NCBI GenBank assembly: GCA_023254645.1
Contig: JALRLA010000367.1
Coordinates: 1 to 6,434 of the forward strand
Direction of reading: 5' to 3'
Origin: Bacteroidia bacterium
Lineage (GTDB): Bacteria; Bacteroidota; Bacteroidia; NS11-12g; UBA955
DNA: 6,434 nucleotides
Of the stretch, positions 1 through 6,434 are shown one piece after another (positions within the stretch are counted from its first letter, which is position 1; each line of letters opens with the position of its first letter). A program made the translations under genes and the position numbers. Below the pieces are notes generated by a model. The model was not told the origin of the DNA. It made no database searches and saw nothing but the letters and a program-made list of their open reading frames with translations.

Positions 1-371
1 GCCAACACCATGATCACGGCAAACAGGATCAACAAAGCCATGCTCTTGGTCACTACAAAAGAACCCATGGTCATCACCGTATCGGGAATCATGGGAACAA
101 TGTAATGGCGAGTGATGTAAACAGAGATGATGGAAGGAATACCAAAGACGATAGCCGTACGCCAGTGAATGTTGCCCAGACGCATGTGCGACACAGAACC
201 CACGAGGCTGGTCAATCCTACGATGAACAAGGAATAGGCCGTGGCCAGTACCGCGTCGACGGAGAACAAGTATACCAAAATGGGCACGGTTAGGATAGAT
301 CCGCCGCCGCCAATCAGGCCCAAAGAAAGACCCATGGCAATGGCTCCTAGGTATCCGAAAATTTCAATCAT
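1..371 (-). CDS. TauE/SafE family sulfite/sulfonate-type permease, 3' part cut by window edge
   Basis: This is the N-terminal 123 residues of an inner-membrane permease of the TauE/SafE family, whose members move sulfite, sulfoacetate and other anionic sulfur compounds. The reading frame starts at an ATG at 369-371 and stays open to base 1, so the C-terminal half is missing. The first membrane segment carries the family hallmark, a glycine-rich run GLIGGGGS (residues 18-25) followed by LTVPILVYL. A second hydrophobic segment holds YSLFIVGLTSLVG (46-58), and further hydrophobic stretches follow at about 73-86 and 105-122. The full family length is usually about 250-270 residues, so roughly half is present. 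It lies 44 bases downstream of the SoxB-like gene on the same strand, which fits export of a sulfur product, but the substrate cannot be read from sequence. No clear Shine-Dalgarno precedes the ATG. Family assignment is firm; sulfite specificity is inference. Confidence 0.88.
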   Translation of the reverse strand, partial: MIEIFGYLGAIAMGLSLGLIGGGGSILTVPILVYLFSVDAVLATAYSLFIVGLTSLVGSVSHMRLGNIHWRTAIVFGIPSIISVYITRHYIVPMIPDTVMTMGSFVVTKSMALLILFAVIMVL

Positions 372-415
372 AACACAAAAATGGAGTAAAATTCAATGCT
401 GGTCAGTGACGATAG

Positions 416-2179
416 TTACACAAACTCGTATTCGTATCCGTCCAACTGCGACAAAACATTTTGAGGCAAGTCGGTACAGGTCACGCGGCCTTCTACTTTG
501 GGCTCAACGGGGGAATGCTCTTTCAAATATTCGCGAATGACATCGTGCAAGTAATCGGGCAAATCGACGGGATTTTCGACATTCTTGATGCGGCACAACA
601 TGTCTTCGGGGTCTCCTTCGCGCTCACAAGCAATTACTTTGTAACTGCGGTTGGGATCCATCGGTTCGCCCGCAATTTTGATCCAATTGATGCGCTCACC
701 CATGGGCTTCTCGGACGTGAAGTTCATCTCCATTCCTTTGAAGCGTACGACCCATCCGCCGAAACGCTTGGCAGGATCGACCGAGAACACGTTCTCCAAT
801 TCTTTTTCCAACCACTCCTTCAAGCGAGAACCTTTCACCTCACCCGAACGGGCCTGGCTGTTCACAGGCAGCATGGACCAGAGGAAATCATTGGTAATTT
901 CTTGAGGCTGCTCGGGGTTGTCGACCACCAAGGGAGGACAGAAACGGAACCCGTTTGACAAGGCGATATCGGGCTTGAACTTCCAATGAACGGCATCGGT
1001 GATCAAGTTGTCCATGGGATTTTCGATCACGTAGTAGCGAACCAAGGTGCTCTTGGTCTTTCCAATGACTGTATCGAGTTCAGCCTTGTAAGGCTCGCGC
1101 ATTCTGTCGACCAAAGCCTGCATATCAGCATTGGGCTTGTACTGATCGGGATCAACGTCGAGCAATTGATAGGTCTGATCTTTGATCACCCCGTCTTCAA
1201 CCACGACATCCAACTTGGCCACGAAGGAACCGAAGGCACCGGGCTCGGTCACCTTGGCGTACTTGGCCTGAATGGGCTTGCGAACGCGCTCGTGAGTATC
1301 GGCTCCCAAAATGTAGTCGACCCCTTCGAGTTGAGGCTGATTGCCCAAGGCGATTTGCTGGGTCAAGCCCATGTGGGTGACCAGGAATACCATCGAACAC
1401 TTCTCGTATTGGCGCAAATACTTCACGTACTTGGCTACATTATCCAACGGATCGGTAAAGGTTATACCCTTGCTGTAGGCGGGTGACTGGCGCTTGGGAG
1501 TCAAGGGGTCGTTGTAGCCAATGAAGCCGATTTTTACGCCGGCCATTTGCTTGATCCAATAAGGCTGGAAAATCATCTCTCCGTTCAAATCACCGCCGTC
1601 ATGGTACATGTTGGCGCAAATTTTGGCTGAGTTGTAACCGCCCAAATCTTGCATCATCATTTCCTTGCCATACACCACTTCCCAGTTGCCGGGCAGCATC
1701 AAATCGTAGCCTACTTCGTTGATCAAGGGAACGATGTTCCGACCTTCGCTCAAGGCCGCTACTCCCCCGCCCTGGAAGCAATCACCTCCATCGATGACGA
1801 CCGTATTCTCAGGATTCTCATTGCGCAGGGTATCGATCATGGTTTTCAGGGTGGCAAAGCCTCCACGCTTCTTATACACGGGCTTTCCTTCTACCCAGAA
1901 GAACTCATCGTGAATGCCCAACTGAGAATGAATGTCAGCCGTATTCAAAATGGTAAAATGCTGCGCTTTGCCGCTGCGCACGGAGCTGGACTTACCCATG
2001 CTAGCCGCATCGCTTCCGCAACCCTCCAAGGTTCCGGCAACGGCCCCGCCAAAGGCCAATCCCAAACCCAAGGAAGAAGCCGACTTCAAGAAATCGCGGC
2101 GGCCGCTGCTCGGCTGTTCGGTGTTTTCGTCGCTGCAAGACTGGCAGCTGCAGTGTGGTATATGGTAGATTTTTTTCAT
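416..2179 (-). CDS. SoxB-like Tat-exported metallophosphoesterase/5'-nucleotidase-fold hydrolase
   Basis: The protein has 587 residues. The ATG at 2177-2179 was chosen because it sits one base after the porin stop and gives a clean Tat leader; the frame stays open further upstream, but only inside the porin gene. The leader has RRDFLK (27-32), a hydrophobic Gly/Ala-rich core (35-50) and a possible lipobox LEGC (51-54), so it is probably a lipoprotein in the cell envelope. The metallophosphoesterase domain runs from about 73 to 310, with ADIH (81-84), GGDCFQGGG (131-139), GNWE (164-167), THMG (268-271) and GADTHE (292-297). A 5'-nucleotidase-type C-terminal domain runs from about 370 to 555. 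Within it, LE..LENVF..DP....GG.VVRF..M (about 457-483), then GERI and YKV, resembles SoxB, the dimanganese enzyme that hydrolyses sulfate from thiosulfate-loaded SoxY. GNWE also resembles the SoxB GHWE motif rather than the nucleotidase GNHE. A general 5'-nucleotidase or a SoxB paralogue with another substrate remains possible; the symbol soxB is withheld because no other sox gene is visible. Confidence 0.85.
   Translation of the reverse strand: MKKIYHIPHCSCQSCSDENTEQPSSGRRDFLKSASSLGLGLAFGGAVAGTLEGCGSDAASMGKSSSVRSGKAQHFTILNTADIHSQLGIHDEFFWVEGKPVYKKRGGFATLKTMIDTLRNENPENTVVIDGGDCFQGGGVAALSEGRNIVPLINEVGYDLMLPGNWEVVYGKEMMMQDLGGYNSAKICANMYHDGGDLNGEMIFQPYWIKQMAGVKIGFIGYNDPLTPKRQSPAYSKGITFTDPLDNVAKYVKYLRQYEKCSMVFLVTHMGLTQQIALGNQPQLEGVDYILGADTHERVRKPIQAKYAKVTEPGAFGSFVAKLDVVVEDGVIKDQTYQLLDVDPDQYKPNADMQALVDRMREPYKAELDTVIGKTKSTLVRYYVIENPMDNLITDAVHWKFKPDIALSNGFRFCPPLVVDNPEQPQEITNDFLWSMLPVNSQARSGEVKGSRLKEWLEKELENVFSVDPAKRFGGWVVRFKGMEMNFTSEKPMGERINWIKIAGEPMDPNRSYKVIACEREGDPEDMLCRIKNVENPVDLPDYLHDVIREYLKEHSPVEPKVEGRVTCTDLPQNVLSQLDGYEYEFV
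2018..2179 (-). other. Export leader of the SoxB-like protein: Cys-rich extension, Tat motif and possible lipobox
   Basis: This covers residues 1-54 of the SoxB-like protein. The twin arginines of RRDFLK (27-32) match the Tat consensus S/T-R-R-x-F-L-K closely, and a Gly/Ala-rich hydrophobic core follows. Two cleavage modes are plausible: signal peptidase I after AVA (46-48), or signal peptidase II at LEG|C (Cys54). The Glu at lipobox position -2 is not canonical. The region before the arginines is unusually long (26 residues) and carries three cysteines, C10, C12 and C15. Tat export would imply that the enzyme folds and binds metal in the cytoplasm before crossing. Confidence 0.75.
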
Positions 2180-2180
2180 G

Positions 2181-3599
2181 TTAAAAATGGTAATTGAGCA
2201 CCACGTTGTGGTGGAACACATTGACTTTGTTGAGAATATACGAGGTTTTGTCGTATGTGTCAGCGATGGCCTTTTTGTAAACACCCAGCCAACCTATCTC
2301 AATGCCTTTGAAGAATCCTTCTTCCACCATGTAATATATGGAGGCATTGGTTTGGCAATAAGCGGGGAATCCGTATTTGTTTCGAGCCGCATCATTGGCG
2401 TCAGGCAATTTGTACATTCCCACACCTACAGAACCCGACCAGGGGTTCTCTTCGCTTAAGAATTGAACAACGGCGTTGTAGGCATGAACATCAGAATAGC
2501 CTTCGTTGCGCTCGCGCGACAGGAAGGTATAAAAGGGGTCTCTGCCCCATTCACGCGGCATCAAGTAGCGCCCTTTGTCGGCAATACGGGTGTAGTTCAA
2601 TTGAAACTCCCAGCCCGATTTGCGCTGGTAGGACAAACGGGTGCTTCCCACTAAACTCATACCCTGTCCAGGATCCATATAGGTCTTATTGGGGTCGGCA
2701 TTTCCTCCCTCATCAAGAGCTTGTTGAGCGATTCCCATGGCGTACCATTTGAAGTTACCCTCAGGCCCTCTGTGCAACGTACTGACAAGCTCCAGCATCT
2801 CGGTATTGAACACATGGGTCACCGTTTGATTCCAGGCATTCAACTTGACCCTCTCACCCAACTGCTGCGATAAGCCCGCGTAAATCACCTTTGCATCAGG
2901 CATATTCCCTTTATAGCCCGAACGAGCCCCTGAGGTACTTCTCCCAACCCCATACAGCCCAAACGATTCTTCCACTTTGAACCACCTCACCGTGCTTCGG
3001 GGTGAAATTTCGCTGATCCAACCCAACTCCAGTCGAGTATGTTTATTCGGTTTCCAATCAGTGAGTACTCCTTGCACCAAGGTGGGGCGCATTCGTCCGT
3101 CTTGGGGGTTGATAAAAGGGGTACGAATGTGTTGCTTGCCGAACTTGACCTCTAGGTGTTGATCACTGTACTTGAGATAGAGGTCTTCCAATCGATCCAA
3201 GTCATGATGATTGCCCGGATTTTCAACGTCAAACAAACCCACTTCATAGCGGTTGGGTTGAGCAGAAGCGGTATCGGGTACTTGCAAATCGCTCGAAACC
3301 AAGTTGTAAATGAAAAATCCAGAAATACCCAATTGCAATCGGTGCAAAGGGGCTGTCTCGTAACCGATTCCCATTCCGAAACCCGTTGCATGGTAATCGG
3401 TTAATTCACCTTTGTTGTAGGTACCCATGCTGACAAAGCGCGAGTGGCCGAAGAATTGACCGCTTTGAAAAAAATGCTGCAGGCTCGTGGAATCGATTTC
3501 TCGGTTTCGCTCCGTGTGGTGGATGAAACTGTAATGCTGCGCCCAGCTCTTAGCGAACATGGAGAAAATACCCAAAAGAAGAAGGCTTCGTTTTGCCAT
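2181..3599 (-). CDS. OprD-like outer-membrane porin
   Basis: The protein has 472 residues and is predicted to be an outer-membrane beta-barrel of the OprD-like porin group, which passes small, often anionic or amphipathic solutes. The ATG at 3597-3599 is preferred over the in-frame TTG nine bases upstream because it gives a compact signal peptide: basic MAKR, a hydrophobic core (5-16), then SWA|Q with likely cleavage after residue 20. The mature part shows alternating polar and hydrophobic strands and ends in Phe (VVLNYHF), the usual signal for barrel assembly. OprD-like signatures include the segment LEDLYLKY....LEVKFGKQ...TPF...QDGRMRP (138-171) and YLMPREWGRDPFYTFLSRERNEG (345-367). The length fits the family (about 420-480). 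Its stop lies one base before the SoxB-like start, so the two are probably translated together and work on the same compound. The gap to the upstream tatD gene is 46 bases, with no clear promoter. The substrate is unknown. Confidence 0.85.
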   Translation of the reverse strand: MAKRSLLLLGIFSMFAKSWAQHYSFIHHTERNREIDSTSLQHFFQSGQFFGHSRFVSMGTYNKGELTDYHATGFGMGIGYETAPLHRLQLGISGFFIYNLVSSDLQVPDTASAQPNRYEVGLFDVENPGNHHDLDRLEDLYLKYSDQHLEVKFGKQHIRTPFINPQDGRMRPTLVQGVLTDWKPNKHTRLELGWISEISPRSTVRWFKVEESFGLYGVGRSTSGARSGYKGNMPDAKVIYAGLSQQLGERVKLNAWNQTVTHVFNTEMLELVSTLHRGPEGNFKWYAMGIAQQALDEGGNADPNKTYMDPGQGMSLVGSTRLSYQRKSGWEFQLNYTRIADKGRYLMPREWGRDPFYTFLSRERNEGYSDVHAYNAVVQFLSEENPWSGSVGVGMYKLPDANDAARNKYGFPAYCQTNASIYYMVEEGFFKGIEIGWLGVYKKAIADTYDKTSYILNKVNVFHHNVVLNYHF

Positions 3600-3645
3600 G
3601 AACAACAAAACTGCCCGATTTTTTTAGTCGCGTCAGTAACCTAGG

Positions 3646-4431
3646 TCACAATGCGGCCAACTTTGGAAATAAGCGTTGAGCGTTTTGGCTCGTTTGAGAA
3701 GCCAATTCCTCTATGCTACATTCCCAGTTTTGGGCCATTGCCTCAGCCACCAATCTGACATAAGCCGGCTCATTGCGTTTGCCTCGATGGGGCACCGGAG
3801 ATAAAAACGGGCTATCGGTTTCAAGCACTATTTTGTCACGAGGAATGCGTGCTAGGCTATCAGCCAACTTGGCATTTTTGAAGGTATATACACCCCCTAT
3901 TCCCAGGTAGAAGCCGGTCTTGATGATTTCTGTTGCGAGTTCGTGGCTTTCAGAAAAACAATGAAAAACCCCTCGAAGCCCTTCTTTGAGGTAGGGCTTG
4001 ATGATGTCCAAGGTGGCGTGGGTTGCATTGCGGGTGTGCAAACAAATGGGGAGATCCCATTCCAAGGCTTTTTCTATTTGAAATTTCAGCGCGGCTTCCT
4101 GCCAGGGCAACGTGCTTTTGTCCCAGTACAAATCCAACCCAATCTCACCAATGGCGACCCAGCGTTGATGAGGACCTTCGGCAAACAGAGCCTCGAGTTC
4201 TTCCCGCCAATTTTCAAATACATCGCAGGGATGCAATCCCAACATGGCATAACACAGTTTGGGATAAGACTCGGTCAATTCCAGAATGGGTCTTAGAGAA
4301 ACTCGATCGATGTTTGGCATGACAATGCCCGAAACGCCAGCTTCTATGGCTCGGCGAATGACTTCCCCTTGATCGCCTGCCAACTGATCGTGATACAAAT
4401 GGCAATGCGTATCAATTAAATTCAATTCCAT
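3646..4431 (-). CDS. tatD: TatD family metal-dependent hydrolase (putative deoxyribonuclease)
   Basis: The protein has 261 residues and is cytoplasmic, of the TatD branch of the amidohydrolase TIM-barrel superfamily; characterised members are 3'-5' exonucleases acting in DNA repair or degradation. Metal-site motifs are complete and in order: DTHCH (7-11, HxH), GLHP (65-68), IGEIGLD (94-100, Glu96), LHTRNA (131-136, His132), FHCFS (156-160, His157) and ETDSPFLSP (204-212, Asp206), then RGKRNEP (216-222). The length is typical. The ATG at 4429-4431 is chosen over an earlier in-frame start 45 bases upstream because the protein then begins directly at the first beta-strand and an AAGGAG lies eight bases before it. 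The gene overlaps the end of the crotonase gene by 10 bases, which suggests translational coupling. It may be named YcfH or TatD in other annotations; the exact substrate is not settled by sequence. Confidence 0.95.
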   Translation of the reverse strand: MELNLIDTHCHLYHDQLAGDQGEVIRRAIEAGVSGIVMPNIDRVSLRPILELTESYPKLCYAMLGLHPCDVFENWREELEALFAEGPHQRWVAIGEIGLDLYWDKSTLPWQEAALKFQIEKALEWDLPICLHTRNATHATLDIIKPYLKEGLRGVFHCFSESHELATEIIKTGFYLGIGGVYTFKNAKLADSLARIPRDKIVLETDSPFLSPVPHRGKRNEPAYVRLVAEAMAQNWECSIEELASQTSQNAQRLFPKLAAL

Positions 4432-5201
4432 TTTAAGGGCTCCTTGTTCAGGAAGGCCGAAATACCTTTTTCCCAATCTTCGGTTTCTCGGCTGCGAGCG
4501 TTGACATCTTCTGCATAGTCAAGCGCATCACCTCGTTGCATGGAATGGGTATCCAACAACAAAGACTTGGTCATAATAGCCGCTTGCAGGGATACGTTTT
4601 CGACCAAATGCTGAGCGTAGGCACGTACTTCTGTCAATAGCGCACCATCTGAAACCACCTTGTTGACCATGCCAATTTCTTTGGCTTCTGCCGCGCAAAT
4701 CACTTCACCCGACAAGGTCAATTCGCGTATGGCAGAACCTCTGATGCGTTTTCTCAGGTAAACAGAGACCAAGGCAGGAACAAAACCAATCTTCACTTCG
4801 GGGAAACCGAAGGTGGCCGATTCTGAAGCCCAAACAAAGTCGGCCAAATTGGCCAAGCCACACCCACCAGCCAAAGCAGGACCTGCCACGGCTGAGATGA
4901 CGATTTTTTGCATGAACAAAAGCTTATCAAAAACGACTCGCATGTTGTGGGAGTCTTCCAAATTTTGATCGTAATCAAATTGGCTCAGATTCTTCATGTG
5001 CTGGAGATCAGCTCCTGCCGAAAACACGGTACCTTCAGACCTCAAAATGAGAACCTTTGTGTCAGCCGAAGCACCAACCTCATCAAGGGCTTTGCTCATT
5101 TGAGTCAGCATTTCCGGACCCAAAGCATTGCGTTTTTCTTCATGGCAAAGAACCATTTCAACAATCGCTCCAGACCGCTCTAATCTTACTAACTGACTCA
5201 T
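4422..5201 (-). CDS. Enoyl-CoA hydratase/isomerase (crotonase) family protein, possibly methylglutaconyl-CoA hydratase-like
   Basis: The protein has 259 residues, a typical crotonase length, and is cytoplasmic. The ATG at 5199-5201 is used; an in-frame TTG nine bases upstream is less likely. Visible signatures are NALG (25-28), the first oxyanion-hole segment FSAGADLQHM (60-69), the second one VAGPALAGGCGLANLAD (105-121), FGFPEVKIGFVPA (131-143) and the C-terminal helix region ending FLNKEP. Compared with rat mitochondrial enoyl-CoA hydratase, Glu164 is kept as Glu135, but the Glu144 position is Gly115. The combination of GPA...GG.GL, the kept PE motif and VPALVS resembles LiuC-type methylglutaconyl-CoA hydratases of leucine breakdown and related bacterial proteins. 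The exact CoA substrate is inference. It starts 15 bases after the comEC stop and overlaps tatD by 10 bases. The neighbours do not point to a fatty-acid or leucine pathway. Confidence 0.92.
   Translation of the reverse strand: MSQLVRLERSGAIVEMVLCHEEKRNALGPEMLTQMSKALDEVGASADTKVLILRSEGTVFSAGADLQHMKNLSQFDYDQNLEDSHNMRVVFDKLLFMQKIVISAVAGPALAGGCGLANLADFVWASESATFGFPEVKIGFVPALVSVYLRKRIRGSAIRELTLSGEVICAAEAKEIGMVNKVVSDGALLTEVRAYAQHLVENVSLQAAIMTKSLLLDTHSMQRGDALDYAEDVNARSRETEDWEKGISAFLNKEPLKWN
4440..4445 (-). promoter_or_regulatory. Ribosome binding site for tatD
   Basis: On the minus strand, AAGGAG lies eight bases before the ATG at 4431, inside the last codons of the crotonase gene (Lys-Glu of NKEPLKWN). 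It is the only strong Shine-Dalgarno match next to a start in this window and supports the shorter TatD start. Because it is also coding sequence, the match may partly be coincidence. Confidence 0.55.
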
Positions 5202-5215
5202 AGATTCCAAATCTA
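5201..5215. repeat. Short perfect inverted repeat between comEC and the crotonase gene
   Basis: TAGATT-CCA-AATCTA is a 6-bp perfect inverted repeat with a 3-base spacer. It fills almost the whole 15-base gap after the comEC stop and touches the first base of the crotonase ATG. It is AT-rich and would form only a weak hairpin, with no T-run following, so it is not a terminator. A repeat of this size could occur by chance about once in a window of this length. Confidence 0.3.
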
Positions 5216-5216
5216 A

Positions 5217-6434
5217 TTACTTAGCATTTGAATTTAAAAAAAGTTTGGTAATACTCATGACAAAATAGACCAATGCACCTTCAAGAATGTAAATCTCATA
5301 AACCGAAATGGATCCAAGCTGCCAATATTGAACAATTTCATTCGGCACCTTCTCCCAGATAAAAAGGAATGCCCGCATTGCCTGGTTTTCCATCCAAAAG
5401 AAAGTTGGCGGTAAAAAAAGTCCCACCCAAAACAGCGGGATCAACACGCCAAGCAAGGGAGCTAAACAAATAGCACCCACCCAGAAACCAAGTGAAAAAC
5501 TAGTATTGATAAATATCAATACAGGGAATGTCACTAATACGCATACCATGGAAACGAGCAATAGCCGCACACCTTTGTTTGTAAATGGAAACAATGGAAC
5601 CAAGTAAATCAAGGCAGCGGTAGCCGCATAACTCAATTGGAACCCCATATCAAAGGCATCTTGGGGACGAATCACAAGTTGAACCAACAGGGAGATGGGC
5701 CAAACGAACCTTGCTTCAGTAGGGCGCTGAAGTACAGCTCGGCCAAAAACAAACCAAGAAATGAAAAGTGAGGCCCTCAAGACAGAGGGAACCATATGGC
5801 AAATGGCAGCATAACCCCAGGCCAACAGAAGCAAAATCACTTCTCCCACCCGCACCCACCTCATCCCTATGGGCAGAAGCCGCAACACCCATTTCAAACA
5901 CTGACAGAACATCCCGACATGGAGACCTGAAATGGCCAACACATGCATCAGCCCAAAATCTTGAACTCGTTTGATTTCTTGAGATTCAAACTGGCCTTTG
6001 TCTCCCAACACCAAAGCCATCGCCCAAGGTCTGACCTCAGCGCTTGAGCGACGGCTCAGTCTTTCTCGAATGACTTGACGCAGTCGGTACAGGGTGGGCA
6101 GTTTCTGCCGACCGATGACTCTCAAAGGCCGGTTTGCATAAATGGCATAGGCTTGACCGTGATCCAAACTCCAACGCGCATAGCAAAAGCGTCCGGGCGC
6201 ATGACCCCTGCAATGCAGAGGTGTAAGTTGTTTCGAACTCAGCAGAAAGGCACATCCTGGCTGTAGATCTCCTTCTTTCAGTTTCAACCTGAGCGGGTGT
6301 TCCATGCCCTCAACCTGAACCAGATAAGTCGACTTGGATTCATTCAACGGCTCCAAACACAGCGCTTTCGAAACGACTGATCGGGGCATCAGAGCCGCTG
6401 ATTGTAAACTCTGAAAACGCAAGCTACCCCAGGC
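5217..6434 (-). CDS. comEC: ComEC/Rec2 family competence protein, 5' part cut by window edge
   Basis: This is the C-terminal 405 residues of an inner-membrane DNA-uptake channel protein, which passes single-stranded DNA into the cytoplasm during natural transformation. The frame is open through base 6434; the first possible start inside the window is a TTG at 6420-6422 and lies in the middle of the domain, so the true start is outside. Residues 1 to about 115 look like the soluble DUF4131/OB-type region, including APGRFCYARW (79-88). The competence domain follows with ALVLGDKG (140-147), the highly typical HVLAISGLHVG (164-174), PSVLRAS (216-222) and DMGFQLSYAA (262-271), then about five more membrane segments to the end. 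The protein stops after the last membrane helix, without the C-terminal metallo-beta-lactamase domain of Bacillus ComEC; short forms like this are common in Bacteroidota. It is followed after 15 bases by the crotonase gene. Confidence 0.92.
   Translation of the reverse strand, partial: AWGSLRFQSLQSAALMPRSVVSKALCLEPLNESKSTYLVQVEGMEHPLRLKLKEGDLQPGCAFLLSSKQLTPLHCRGHAPGRFCYARWSLDHGQAYAIYANRPLRVIGRQKLPTLYRLRQVIRERLSRRSSAEVRPWAMALVLGDKGQFESQEIKRVQDFGLMHVLAISGLHVGMFCQCLKWVLRLLPIGMRWVRVGEVILLLLAWGYAAICHMVPSVLRASLFISWFVFGRAVLQRPTEARFVWPISLLVQLVIRPQDAFDMGFQLSYAATAALIYLVPLFPFTNKGVRLLLVSMVCVLVTFPVLIFINTSFSLGFWVGAICLAPLLGVLIPLFWVGLFLPPTFFWMENQAMRAFLFIWEKVPNEIVQYWQLGSISVYEIYILEGALVYFVMSITKLFLNSNAK

Noticed and set aside
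372..415. A regulatory hairpin in the gap between the SoxB-like gene and the TauE/SafE gene
   Set aside because: Only the tiny palindrome GTCACTGAC is present, too short to separate from chance, with no T-run and no convincing promoter.
105..540. Plus-strand open frames 105-293 and 241-540
   Set aside because: They are antisense to the TauE/SafE gene and the end of the SoxB-like gene, low in complexity and without a recognisable domain.
461..2197. Three long plus-strand open frames (461-958, 986-1486, 1649-2197), all in the same frame, opposite the SoxB-like gene
   Set aside because: They are antisense to a well-supported gene, share one frame as expected from its codon bias, and their translations show no recognisable domain.
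2180..2284. A longer SoxB-like start at 2284, adding 35 residues
   Set aside because: The extra residues overlap the porin's C-terminal coding region, lack any signal-peptide or domain character, and the ATG at 2179 lies just after the porin stop.
3600..3645. A possible promoter or terminator in the gap between tatD and the porin
   Set aside because: The minus strand has CAGTTTTG, one mismatch from the Bacteroidota -7 element TAnnTTTG, but no TTG at suitable spacing upstream and it sits only about ten bases from the ATG. The A-run is not preceded by a GC-rich hairpin.

Overview
All six genes in this window lie on the minus strand. They are packed head to tail with gaps of at most 46 bases, and two pairs abut or overlap by a few bases, so the window reads as one or two co-directional transcription units. 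No RNA gene, insertion sequence, CRISPR array or convincing terminator was seen, and no stretch over 50 bases lacks a gene.

The gene families suggest a Gram-negative bacterium, most likely of the Bacteroidota. Supporting signs are a beta-barrel porin ending in Phe, mostly weak or absent Shine-Dalgarno sequences, the type of TauE/SafE permease and crotonase, and a ComEC protein without a C-terminal metallo-beta-lactamase domain. This assignment is inferred from family resemblance, not from any marker gene.

In order of transcription (right to left), the first block is general: a ComEC/Rec2-type DNA-uptake channel cut by the right window edge (5217-6434), an enoyl-CoA hydratase/isomerase-family protein (4422-5201) and a TatD-family metal-dependent hydrolase (3646-4431). 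The last two overlap by 10 bases.

The second block is the more interesting part: an OprD-like outer-membrane porin (2181-3599), then after a single base a Tat-exported SoxB-like metallohydrolase (416-2179), then a TauE/SafE-family permease cut by the left window edge (1-371). Read together, these could form a sulfur-compound module. The porin would admit an anion to the periplasm, the SoxB-like enzyme would cleave it or a sulfonated carrier, and the permease would move sulfite or a sulfonate across the inner membrane. The substrate is not shown by the sequence, and no soxYZ, soxA or soxX is present here. The SoxB-like protein also differs from ordinary 5'-nucleotidases at metal and catalytic positions, and it carries an odd Cys-x-Cys-x-x-Cys motif ahead of its Tat signal.
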